Positions 16,867-24,418 of a stretch of DNA of 34,412 nucleotides are shown here, piece after piece (position 1 is the stretch's first letter; each line of letters begins with the position of its first letter). Origin of the DNA: Desulfurococcales archaeon (lineage in GTDB: Archaea; Thermoproteota; Thermoprotei_A; Sulfolobales; Ignicoccaceae). The notes beneath the pieces were generated by a model. That model had not been told where the DNA came from. It did not search any database and saw only the letters and a program-made list of their open reading frames with translations. A program made the position numbers and the translations under genes. Where the stretch lies: NCBI GenBank assembly GCA_027081755.1, contig JALWJF010000146.1, forward strand, positions 1 through 34,412, given 5' to 3'.

Positions 16867-18019
16867 CGTCTTTCACATCCCTATAGACTACGCATCCCGG
16901 GTATATCCAGCTCCCGGAACCTATGCGGACACCGGGCATTAAGCTAGCATTAATACCTATTCTAGCCCCTCCACCAATTATTGCTCCTAGCTTCCTTAAG
17001 CCAGTGTCATAGAGTTTTCCTTTAAGCATGACCTTTATTGTCTTCTCATCAAATCTCAAATTAGCAGTAATGGAGCCGGCACCCATATTAACGTCCTCTG
17101 CAATTACACTATCACCCACATAGTTCAAGTGAGGTATTTTACTTCTTTCCATTATATATGAATTCTTAACTTGTACAAAGGGGCCTAACTTGACACCTTT
17201 TAGGAACACAGAATAAGGCCTTATGTGGGTAAAAGGACCTACCTCAACACCTTCTCCGAAGTAAACGGGTCCCTCTATGTATACGTTACCTTTAACCTTA
17301 GGTAGCATACCATAGATCTTTCCGGGTCCCCAAGGGTTGGGGATTCCTTCCCTTACCTCAAATTCAGCTCTCGCTACTTCCAGTATATCCCAAGGCCTGC
17401 CAACATCCTTCCAGAACCCCTTTACAGTAACTACCTTGGGTTCTTGAGCTGGTATTAGATCAGTGAGTTCTAATTCTCCTCTAGGACTAGGCTTAAGGTT
17501 CTTAAGGCCTTCTTCCAACTTTGACCTTTCTAGGACGACGACACCCGCGAATATTTTTCCTCTACCTCTTATTCCTTTCTCAACTATCGCCTTTACTCTT
17601 CCTCCCTCCTCGATAACAGCGCCGAACTGGCTTACATCCTCTACCTCTCTAACAAGTATTGAGGGCACACTCTCCAGCAATTCCACTAGGTTCTCTTGAG
17701 GACGTTGAAGGTATATGTCTGTATAAGCTATTAGTATGGTGTCTCCTCTAGCCTTTTCGATACCGTACCTCACAGCGGCAGCTGTTCCAATACCAGAACG
17801 TTGAAAAGCAACTTCTGCTCCAAGCTCTTTCGATCTTTTTGCTACTTTCTCTTCAGAGGCCACTACTATTACTTCATCTGTCATATCCCTTACACTCTCA
17901 ATCCATCTTTCAAGTAGACTTTTCCCAAGAGCTACGGGTATCAAGGGTTTGGGCCTTGTGCTGCTGAGAGGCCACATGCGTTCTCCTTTACCCGCCGCGA
18001 GGAGAATCGCAGAGATCAT
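16847..18019 (-). CDS. GlmU-like sugar-1-phosphate nucleotidylyltransferase / acetyltransferase
   Basis: 390 aa. The N-terminal domain is a nucleotidyltransferase with LLAAGKGERMWPLSSTRPKPLIPV (signature G-x-G-x-R plus the PKPL lysine), FQRSGIGTAAAVRYGI and the metal aspartate in ILIAYTDIYL. The C-terminal domain from about 235 is a left-handed beta-helix of hexapeptide repeats (for example NVYIEGPVYFGEGVEVGPFT, then VIAEDVNMGAGSITANLRF and IIGGGARIGINASLMPGV). It resembles the archaeal bifunctional enzymes making UDP-GlcNAc/GalNAc or dTDP-glucose. With GlmM in the same window, UDP-N-acetylhexosamine is the likely product. The start ATG has a weak GGATG site upstream. Confidence 0.9.
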   Translation of the reverse strand: MISAILLAAGKGERMWPLSSTRPKPLIPVALGKSLLERWIESVRDMTDEVIVVASEEKVAKRSKELGAEVAFQRSGIGTAAAVRYGIEKARGDTILIAYTDIYLQRPQENLVELLESVPSILVREVEDVSQFGAVIEEGGRVKAIVEKGIRGRGKIFAGVVVLERSKLEEGLKNLKPSPRGELELTDLIPAQEPKVVTVKGFWKDVGRPWDILEVARAEFEVREGIPNPWGPGKIYGMLPKVKGNVYIEGPVYFGEGVEVGPFTHIRPYSVFLKGVKLGPFVQVKNSYIMERSKIPHLNYVGDSVIAEDVNMGAGSITANLRFDEKTIKVMLKGKLYDTGLRKLGAIIGGGARIGINASLMPGVRIGSGSWIYPGCVVYRDVKDGERYTC

Positions 18020-18062
18020 ATTACATCCAAATCTAGGAAATTACCGACGTAAAAGAGCGCTA

Positions 18063-18115
18063 TCAGCCAACTCGGCTCCGCTCATCATTTCTTCGCCCAC
18101 TGGCGGTCTCCTCAC
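18063..18115 (-). ncRNA. Weak candidate C/D-box RNA after the PhoH-KH gene
   Basis: On the minus strand, GTGAGGA (18115-18109, one base off the C-box consensus) contains the PhoH-KH stop codon. It is followed by a degenerate D', a perfect ATGATGA (18088-18082), 15 nt, and a perfect CTGA (18066-18063). The layout mirrors the candidate at 8013-8075, including the stop codon embedded in the C box. No convincing terminal stem or target was found. It may be chance. Confidence 0.2.
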
Positions 18116-19251
18116 CTTCTTCTCTTACGACTCTCTACCTCCCTTGCCCACACTTCAACACCTATTAACTTTTTCATAACCTCGCTCAAGAACCTCACAT
18201 AGGTACCCCTTTGACCTACAAATGCTCCAAACTCATCCTTGACGCTGACCATAAGTGAAGGACCCGCAAAGTCCACATCAACTATGTGCTTGTACATCCA
18301 CGGGACGGGGTGAATCGCTGCTATTAAGTTTCTTAGGTCCAAGGTCAGTTCAACCGTTCTCAGTCTGAGGCCAGTATCATCTTCTATCTTGGCTATTCTC
18401 TCTCCGCCCCTACCTATAAACCTTGGGGCATGGCCCTCCTTCAAGATCACTAATGCATCTGGCAAATGAGGGTTATCTTCTAGCCCGAAACGCCTCTTCT
18501 CATCAACGAACTCAACTACTGTTATGACGTCTGCATCGGGAGAGTAAATCTTTGCTGCTTCAATTACCCTCTTTTCGGCGTCATTTAACTTCCTCTTCCT
18601 CATTCTGAGTTCTATCATAAATCTTATACCTCTCTTTGCACCAGGCCTAACTATATCCTTAATTCCTAGATCTATTACTCTAGCCTTATCTTCGTTAAGC
18701 AGTATTTCCCTTAGTAAGCTAGCTCCATCTTTGCCGACCTCAGTATGCGTCTGGAATACTGGGTCTCCAACTACAATGAACTTCGATTTGTCCCCTATTC
18801 TCATTAACGCCTCCACTGCAGCTTCCGGTTCTGCATTTTGGGCATCATCTAGCAATATCACAGCATCGTCGAAAGTCCTACCCCTTAGGTAGTGAGTGTC
18901 AACAAGCATAAGTTTGCCTTCATCATAAAGTCTTCTTATCTCTTCCTTAGCTACGTAACCACTTAGTATATCCTCTAGATATGCTGAAGCCATCTTATAG
19001 TAGTTTTCAACACCAACATCTGCTGCAGTTATCTCTTTACCAGTAACGACATCAACAACTGGTCTGGCTATTATGAACTTCTTATACTTGCCCCTAAGTA
19101 GTGAATCAATCGCATAAGCTATTGTTATTAAGCTCTTTCCAGTACCGGATGGTCCAAATGCTCCTACTACGTCGATTCCATCATCCTTTAGTGCTCTCAG
19201 CAAAGCCTCTTGACCCTTTGTCTTAGGCTCTATTGCCCCTAGGAGAGCCAT
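18112..19251 (-). CDS. PhoH-like ATPase with two KH RNA-binding motifs
   Basis: 379 aa from the ATG at 19251, chosen because GGTGAT lies 7 nt upstream; the ATG at 19266 has no ribosome site. Residues 1-215 form a PhoH P-loop ATPase with Walker A GPSGTGKS (33-40), VILLDDAQNAEPEA as Walker B (131 on) and VVGDPVFQTH as sensor. The C-terminal part carries two KH-type GxxG loops, IGRGGERIAKIEDDTG (near 280) and FVGQRGTYVRFLSEVM (near 346). An ATPase with RNA-binding domains suggests an RNA helicase or remodelling role; the family's function is poorly known. It is divergent from the GH130 operon across 100 bases. Confidence 0.9.
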   Translation of the reverse strand: MALLGAIEPKTKGQEALLRALKDDGIDVVGAFGPSGTGKSLITIAYAIDSLLRGKYKKFIIARPVVDVVTGKEITAADVGVENYYKMASAYLEDILSGYVAKEEIRRLYDEGKLMLVDTHYLRGRTFDDAVILLDDAQNAEPEAAVEALMRIGDKSKFIVVGDPVFQTHTEVGKDGASLLREILLNEDKARVIDLGIKDIVRPGAKRGIRFMIELRMRKRKLNDAEKRVIEAAKIYSPDADVITVVEFVDEKRRFGLEDNPHLPDALVILKEGHAPRFIGRGGERIAKIEDDTGLRLRTVELTLDLRNLIAAIHPVPWMYKHIVDVDFAGPSLMVSVKDEFGAFVGQRGTYVRFLSEVMKKLIGVEVWAREVESRKRRR

Positions 19252-19351
19252 TCCTCTAATCACCATAATAGTGGCGTTATTCCGGGACCTTTTGAGCTGT
19301 GAGCTAACAGAAATACTAGTGGCAAGCTAGGTATCAGAATGGCGCCAAGAT

Positions 19352-20380
19352 TTGAGCGCTTACTTAGACTTGTTGGTTGAGAAGATATTGAGAGCTAAGA
19401 AAGAGTTGGTAGGGTGGAGAGAAGGTAAAATAATAAATGGTGTTTTTGAAAGACTGGGATACATGACAGCCGAATCCTTCAGAGTAGTCAATTACCCAAG
19501 GAAGCCTTTAGTTGCTTTTAATCCCTCAGCTGTTGTAAAGGGAAACAAGCTATACCTCTTCACTCGATTTGTATTCGATTACTATGATTACGTCTCATCC
19601 GTTGGTATTAGTGAGATCGAGCTTGATGCGATAGACGAGCTCCCCCGGATGATATTAGACTCTAAAATAGTACTATATCCGAGCACCAAGGATGAGATAA
19701 AGAGAGGTACAGAAGATCCTAGGGCGCACAATCTTGAGAGAGATTTCCTAGTATTCTATACGGCAGTAGGGTTGAGAGATGGCGAGATATGGCCCAAACA
19801 AGGCGTAGCAATACTGGACGGCGTTACTTTCAATGTAAAGGAGAAAGGTGTCTTGAAGTTGGGAGACTACATACCTCCTGCATGGAAGAACACAGCAATG
19901 ATAAACTTTGAGGGTGATAATCTTACTATTTTGACAAGGCCTTTAATAGAAGGTCATGAAGTTGTATGGAGAGCACAATTAAGAAGAAGCGATTGGACAG
20001 TTGATCCTAAGGAAATGGAAGTGGCTATGGTATCGGAACCCTTCGAACTCAAGGTAGGTGTCTCTACTCCCCCAGTAAGACTTAGTTCGAACGAATTCTT
20101 GATAGGCTGGCATGCAATAGATAAAGAAGATTTATCATATCGCAACGGTCTAGCGGTAATCACCCCTGAAGGAGAAGTAATAGGTATAAGCGAATACCTA
20201 TTGTCGCCCAGCACAATAGAAGAGATGTACGGAGATAGGCCTATGGTCATATACGGGTGTGGTCTCATAGTTAAAGATGAATACATATATTGGATTGGTG
20301 GTGTTGCTGACTACGGCATTGGAGTATACAGAGCAGAGATCGACAAGGTACTAGAACAAATTAAGTGGTTGAGAGGATGA
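19352..20380 (+). CDS. GH130-family glycoside phosphorylase/hydrolase-like protein
   Basis: 342 aa from the TTG at 19352. GH130 marks are the segment AFNPSAVVKGNKLYLFTR, GTEDPRAHNLERDFLVFYTA with the ED-P-R motif carrying the catalytic aspartate, and a five-bladed beta-propeller pattern to the end (late blade DEYIYWIGGVADYGIGVYRA). GH130 enzymes mostly act on beta-mannosides, often by phosphorolysis; the substrate here is unknown. No ATG or GTG is available in frame near the start and there is no ribosome site. TTGs at 19367 and 19370 are alternatives. The stop overlaps the HD gene start (ATGA), making this the first gene of a seven-gene run. Confidence 0.82.
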   Translation: MSAYLDLLVEKILRAKKELVGWREGKIINGVFERLGYMTAESFRVVNYPRKPLVAFNPSAVVKGNKLYLFTRFVFDYYDYVSSVGISEIELDAIDELPRMILDSKIVLYPSTKDEIKRGTEDPRAHNLERDFLVFYTAVGLRDGEIWPKQGVAILDGVTFNVKEKGVLKLGDYIPPAWKNTAMINFEGDNLTILTRPLIEGHEVVWRAQLRRSDWTVDPKEMEVAMVSEPFELKVGVSTPPVRLSSNEFLIGWHAIDKEDLSYRNGLAVITPEGEVIGISEYLLSPSTIEEMYGDRPMVIYGCGLIVKDEYIYWIGGVADYGIGVYRAEIDKVLEQIKWLRG

Positions 20381-21819
20381 TCTTTTCCGACACGGTCTAT
20401 GGCATCATAGAGATCCCCCGAACGCTTGTTAAATGCGTGGTGGACAGAGCAGAATTTCAGAGACTGAGAAGGATAAAACAGCTGGGCATGGGTCACTTAG
20501 TTTATCCTTCACACGAAGGAACACGATTCCAGCATAGCCTTGGCGCAGCTCATTTGATAATAAAAGCAATTGATAATATAGATAATATAACACGTGTAGA
20601 AGTACTCAAAAGGCTAGATACTGCTGAAGCTAAAGAAGTAGAGGAAGTATTGGACTTAATTAAAGACTTGAAGCCATGGTTTCAATTTTTTATGCTACTC
20701 CATGACATAGGACATGGTCCACTTTCACATAATTATGAGGACGCAATTTATGAGGCCCATCTTCTGTGGAATTTAGAATACCCTGCAGTAGGCGAACCCA
20801 AAAAACTACATGAGGCAATAAGTAAAGCCGTTGCCGTAAATATCCTCAATAAAGAATGTAAGGGAAAGACCGTAGCAGAGGTCCTCTGCGAAATGGCTGG
20901 ACCAGGAGCAAAAGAAGCTTGTAAAGAAGATCCAGTACGTGCTATACTAAGTCTCATCGAAAATATCAGCGTTTGGAAGGATCCCGCATTTGAAGGGGTT
21001 AAGGCCGTCTTCTCTCAACTCTCTTCGGGAGAGGTTGATGTTGATAGAGGAGATTACTTAATGAGAGATGCCATACTGGCCGGAACTAGAATGGGGCTTT
21101 TCGATTACGAAAGGCTATATTCGCTGATAGCACTAGTACCATGGAACGGTAGTTATAAACTAGCAGTAATAGACAAAGGAGTACCGACCATAGAGAGTAT
21201 GTTGCTTTCGAGGTTTTACATGTATGAGAACGTATACACACATAAGACTAATTTGCTTTATACATCTATAGCATCAAGGCTTATGGCCAAATGGCTTATG
21301 GAAGGAAAGATGGAGAAAATCTGGGAGATCTACAACAGTCCCGATTTCGTTTCTTTTGATGATTTCAAGTTCTATAATTTGTTGTTATCTGAAAAAGATC
21401 TTATAGAGTTCAAGGAAATAATCATGAATAGGAAGCATGATTCATTACACAGGTTCGAGATCGTTAACACAACTATAAACGGTGACATAGACCTTTTCAA
21501 GACAAATCCTTATGAAATATCTGAGATTAGAGAAGTTATCAAGGAAAATCCACATATACTAGTATATGGTGCCAAAGTCAAGATATTCAGTAAGGAAGGA
21601 ATAATGATATTCAATAGGAGAAAAAGGGATATTAAAAATGTAAACGAAGTATCGACTATAATAAAGAATTTAAGTGGTGTTACTCACATTAAACTCTACG
21701 TTGCATCAACCTCGAAGGAATGGGATTTTGCTGAGGAATTGGCAAATCTCCTCCAAAGGAAATTACGTGAAGGTATGGGAGAGGTCCAAAGTAGCACCAT
21801 TAATAGAAAAAGCATTTGA
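20377..21819 (+). CDS. HD-domain phosphohydrolase (SAMHD1/dGTPase-like)
   Basis: 480 aa from the ATG at 20377 (ATGA overlap with GH130; GTG at 20365 is the alternative). The metal-binding HD set is complete: FQHSLGAAHL supplies His, LLHDIGHGPLSHNYE supplies His-Asp, and DVDRGDYLMRDA supplies the distal Asp. The N-terminus DTVYGIIEIPRTLVKCVVD and AEFQRLRRIKQLG is typical of the COG1078 branch related to SAMHD1 and bacterial dGTPases. The C-terminal ~130 residues are less conserved. It may trim dNTP pools or another nucleotide; the substrate cannot be read from sequence. It overlaps mqnC by 53 bases. Confidence 0.9.
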   Translation: MIFSDTVYGIIEIPRTLVKCVVDRAEFQRLRRIKQLGMGHLVYPSHEGTRFQHSLGAAHLIIKAIDNIDNITRVEVLKRLDTAEAKEVEEVLDLIKDLKPWFQFFMLLHDIGHGPLSHNYEDAIYEAHLLWNLEYPAVGEPKKLHEAISKAVAVNILNKECKGKTVAEVLCEMAGPGAKEACKEDPVRAILSLIENISVWKDPAFEGVKAVFSQLSSGEVDVDRGDYLMRDAILAGTRMGLFDYERLYSLIALVPWNGSYKLAVIDKGVPTIESMLLSRFYMYENVYTHKTNLLYTSIASRLMAKWLMEGKMEKIWEIYNSPDFVSFDDFKFYNLLLSEKDLIEFKEIIMNRKHDSLHRFEIVNTTINGDIDLFKTNPYEISEIREVIKENPHILVYGAKVKIFSKEGIMIFNRRKRDIKNVNEVSTIIKNLSGVTHIKLYVASTSKEWDFAEELANLLQRKLREGMGEVQSSTINRKSI

Positions 21820-22858
21820 TGATGAACTTTCATTACACGATATTTATGTCCTCTTAAGGGATGGTGAAGTCTGGGCTCTCGGCTCTGCCGCAAATAGTTT
21901 AAAAAGACGTATGTACGGCAATGTATGCACATATATAAAAAACATGATACTTAACTATACAAATGAATGTGTTGTAGAGTGCAAGTTTTGTGCATTTTAC
22001 AAGTCTCCAGGAAAAGGCTACTTCTACGATCCTTCTTTTGCTGCCAAGCTCGTGAAGAACGTGTATGAGAAATATAAAATAAGACAAGTACTCATTCAAG
22101 GCGGTGTTAGCCCGAAGATAAACATAGAATATTTTGAAGACATGTTCAAACTGATAAAGAAATTTTCTCCAAAGGTTTCAATTCATGCCTTAAGCCCAGT
22201 AGAGATAGACTTCCTTTCAAGAAAACACAAGATGAGTTACAGAGAAGTTTTAGAAAGACTAAAGGAGGCTGGAATGGACAGTTTACCGGGCGGAGGAGCA
22301 GAACTTTTAGTGGAGAGAGTGAGGAGAATCATAAGCCCTAGGAAGATAGGTGTGGACAAATGGATAGAAATAATACTTACAGCACATGAACTGGGCATAC
22401 CTACTTCGGTAACTATGATGTATGGACATGTAGAGACGATAGAAGAAAGGGCGATCCATATTTACCGTCTAAGAGAGATTCAAAAAAAGAAAAAGGGGAG
22501 CTTAGCATTTATCGCATGGAATTTCGAACCGGGCAATACAGTACTTGCCAAGGAATACAATATCAAATATCCTCATGGAGGCTACGAACTCTTAAAGATA
22601 GTATCGGTCGCACGACTAGCATTTAAAGATTGGATACCGCACATACAAGCTGGTTGGCTAACAGTAGGAAAAGATGTCGCCCAGCTGGCTTTGAATCATG
22701 GAGCTGATGATTGGGGAGGCACCTTGTACAGTGAGAAGGTAATACCAGCAACCGGTCTAAGGATAAGGTTTCCTACTGAAAAAGACATTCGGAGATGGAT
22801 CGAAGGTGCTGGATGTATACCTAAAGAGAGGGACTCTATGTATAGGGTGATAGAATGA
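21767..22858 (+). CDS. mqnC: MqnC-type cyclic dehypoxanthinyl futalosine synthase (radical SAM)
   Basis: 363 aa from the GTG at 21767, with AAAGGA upstream inside the HD gene. The open frame extends further, but the family's N-terminal helices begin here. The radical-SAM cluster is Cys68-x3-Cys72-x2-Cys75 (ECVVECKFCAFYK). VLIQGGVSPKINIEYFEDMF, HALSPVEID, MDSLPGGGAELL, TMMYGHVET and the late IQAGWLTVGKDVAQLALNHGADDWGGT segment match MqnC better than the sister enzyme MqnE. It catalyses ring closure in the futalosine route to menaquinone, just before MqnD (14496-15308). MqnA, MqnB and MqnE are not in the window. The stop overlaps queC (ATGA). Confidence 0.87.
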   Translation: MKVWERSKVAPLIEKAFDDELSLHDIYVLLRDGEVWALGSAANSLKRRMYGNVCTYIKNMILNYTNECVVECKFCAFYKSPGKGYFYDPSFAAKLVKNVYEKYKIRQVLIQGGVSPKINIEYFEDMFKLIKKFSPKVSIHALSPVEIDFLSRKHKMSYREVLERLKEAGMDSLPGGGAELLVERVRRIISPRKIGVDKWIEIILTAHELGIPTSVTMMYGHVETIEERAIHIYRLREIQKKKKGSLAFIAWNFEPGNTVLAKEYNIKYPHGGYELLKIVSVARLAFKDWIPHIQAGWLTVGKDVAQLALNHGADDWGGTLYSEKVIPATGLRIRFPTEKDIRRWIEGAGCIPKERDSMYRVIE

Positions 22859-23631
22859 TATTGGTTGGGCTGGTTTCTGGAGGTATGGACTCCGCTACCG
22901 CCTTTGCGGACGCTATTGAAAGATTTAAACCAAGTAAGAAGATCGCTCTAACTGTGCTATACTCGCAGAGACACGCCAAGGAGATTGAAGCAGCTAAGGC
23001 CATAGCTAAGCATTACGGTGCAGAACACATTATAATAGATGTATCAAACGTATTTATGACAGTTAGAGAAGCTAGTGCATTGCTCGAAGCACCTCTACCA
23101 AAGGCAGAAGAAGTGATACCCGGACTCGTTCCAAGGACGTATGTACCCCAAAGAAACCTACTCTTACTATCGGTAGCTGGAGCAGTTCTAGAAGGGTACA
23201 TGTTAAAAGAGAACGATGTAGAAGGGATAATATCTGTGGGCTTCCATAGGACTGATTATGCACCGGGAGAACCCGTTTATCCAGACACTAGACCGGAGTT
23301 CGTAAGAGCAGTTGAAAAAGCACTCAATGAAGGTTCAGCTATAGTTTTTAATGCTAGAGTCAAGGGTATCAGCGCCTCAATAAGAATCTATGCACCGTTT
23401 ATAGACAAGAAGAAAAGTGATGTAGTTAGAAGAGCTATTGAACTGAAAGTGCCATTAGAACTCACGTGGACGTGCTATAGAGGTGGTGAAAGGCCTTGTG
23501 GCGAATGCCCGGCTTGCGTAACTAGATTAAGGGCGTTCATGGAAGCGGGTATCCCGGATCCTCTAACAGACAGATACGAGAAGCTCCCTCCGTGGTATGA
23601 AAAATGGTTAAGAGAAAAGGGGTGGCGATGA
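22855..23631 (+). CDS. queC: 7-cyano-7-deazaguanine synthase
   Basis: 258 aa. The ATP-pyrophosphatase loop SGGMDS (8-13) is intact, and a zinc site of four cysteines lies near the end (Cys207, 215, 218, 221 in CYRGGERPCGECPAC). PQRNLLLLSVAGA and HRTDYAPGEPVYPDTRPEF are further QueC marks. It converts 7-carboxy-7-deazaguanine to preQ0, in archaea used for archaeosine in the tRNA D-loop. It overlaps mqnC at its start and the next membrane-protein gene at its end by ATGA junctions, so expression is probably coupled. No other deazaguanine gene is in the window. Confidence 0.95.
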   Translation: MILVGLVSGGMDSATAFADAIERFKPSKKIALTVLYSQRHAKEIEAAKAIAKHYGAEHIIIDVSNVFMTVREASALLEAPLPKAEEVIPGLVPRTYVPQRNLLLLSVAGAVLEGYMLKENDVEGIISVGFHRTDYAPGEPVYPDTRPEFVRAVEKALNEGSAIVFNARVKGISASIRIYAPFIDKKKSDVVRRAIELKVPLELTWTCYRGGERPCGECPACVTRLRAFMEAGIPDPLTDRYEKLPPWYEKWLREKGWR

Positions 23632-23945
23632 CCGAGAACCCGAGTACTGAAAGAATGATTGCTCCTAGTCCAGGGGGAGCCTTGTGTTGGCTTATTGACT
23701 TGGCCTTCGCCACAATCTTGTTCAAGTATCCTCTAAGCTTGTTAGTTCCTTTTCTCACAAATCCTCTTCTGGGTGTGGTACTTTCGATAATTGATCTTAG
23801 GGACACTCCTTTGGCATTATTACCTATACTTTACAACGCATATCGATTAAAAAAGAGAAAAAGCGTGTGCTGGCCTGTTTGGAGGGGTCTATATTGTTGC
23901 TGGAGAGGTGAAAGACCTTGGATATACGTATTGTTGCGATACTGA
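23628..23945 (+). CDS. Small membrane protein of unknown function
   Basis: 105 aa from the ATG at 23628 (ATGA overlap with queC, GGGTGG upstream). It has a soluble start with MTENPSTERMIAPSPGGALC and then hydrophobic stretches at about 22-35, 39-57 and 60-75, so probably two or three membrane helices. The tail is basic and Trp/Cys-rich (KKRKSVCWPVWRGLYCCWRG). I do not recognise a family. The tight coupling to queC supports a real gene. The end overlaps the next membrane protein's start by 28 bases. Confidence 0.6.
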   Translation: MTENPSTERMIAPSPGGALCWLIDLAFATILFKYPLSLLVPFLTNPLLGVVLSIIDLRDTPLALLPILYNAYRLKKRKSVCWPVWRGLYCCWRGERPWIYVLLRY

Positions 23946-24418
23946 TACTGCTTGCTCTACCAATATTAGCCCAGGGTCCATTTACAAATATACCGCTAAA
24001 TCCGAAGGTATTCAACGAGATCTTCTCGAGGATAATGGAATATAGAGATATGTTAATAAAATGGTTGCAACAGAACTCTCTCTATATATTTATGGCCATT
24101 AGTTCAATGCCTATGCTTATATTCATGTATTTTGATGCAAAACTAATATTTAGGACCCTCCGCGACTTAACAACCTTAATAGTTAGGAGAAAGCAATTAC
24201 TGCCAATAGAGAAAAAATGGTATATATGGAGAATAGGTATGAGAGTCGTAGGTATAGTAATTTTGAGTATTCTAGTACTACTTAACGCTGGTGCTTTGGC
24301 ATGGATGGGACAGTTCAAGAACCTCAAGGACATGTTCGCAGCAATGGAGAAGTTGAGGAGGGAAGAGAATCCACTGAAAATCATTCAGACCTTACTAGAG
24401 TCGCTGAGGAGGCGTTGA
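23918..24418 (+). CDS. Membrane protein with three predicted helices, function unknown
   Basis: 166 aa from the TTG at 23918, backed by a strong GAGGTGA site 6-7 nt upstream. Residues 1-19 form a signal-like or first TM segment (IRIVAILILLALPILAQG). Two more helices lie at about 48-66 (YIFMAISSMPMLIFMYFDA) and 106-127. Between them is a basic stretch (TLIVRRKQLLPIEKKW), and the C-terminus is a charged amphipathic helix (LKDMFAAMEKLRREENPLK). The shape recalls small scaffold or assembly proteins, but I see no family motif. Its stop TGA overlaps the TTG start of the endonuclease III gene. Confidence 0.68.
   Translation: MDIRIVAILILLALPILAQGPFTNIPLNPKVFNEIFSRIMEYRDMLIKWLQQNSLYIFMAISSMPMLIFMYFDAKLIFRTLRDLTTLIVRRKQLLPIEKKWYIWRIGMRVVGIVILSILVLLNAGALAWMGQFKNLKDMFAAMEKLRREENPLKIIQTLLESLRRR

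Noticed and set aside
18020-18111. tRNA-like D-arm sequence (GCCGAGTTGG) between PhoH-KH and the GlmU-like gene
   Set aside because: No acceptor stem, T-arm or anticodon stem can be formed around it; kept only as a weak C/D-box candidate.
23537-23806. 89-aa minus-strand frame
   Set aside because: Lies opposite the queC end and the first membrane protein, both of which have strong start signals and coupling.
24301-24414. Longer N-terminus for endonuclease III
   Set aside because: The extra residues overlap the membrane-protein gene, look non-conserved, and the TTG at 24415 has a strong GAGGAGG site and stop overlap.
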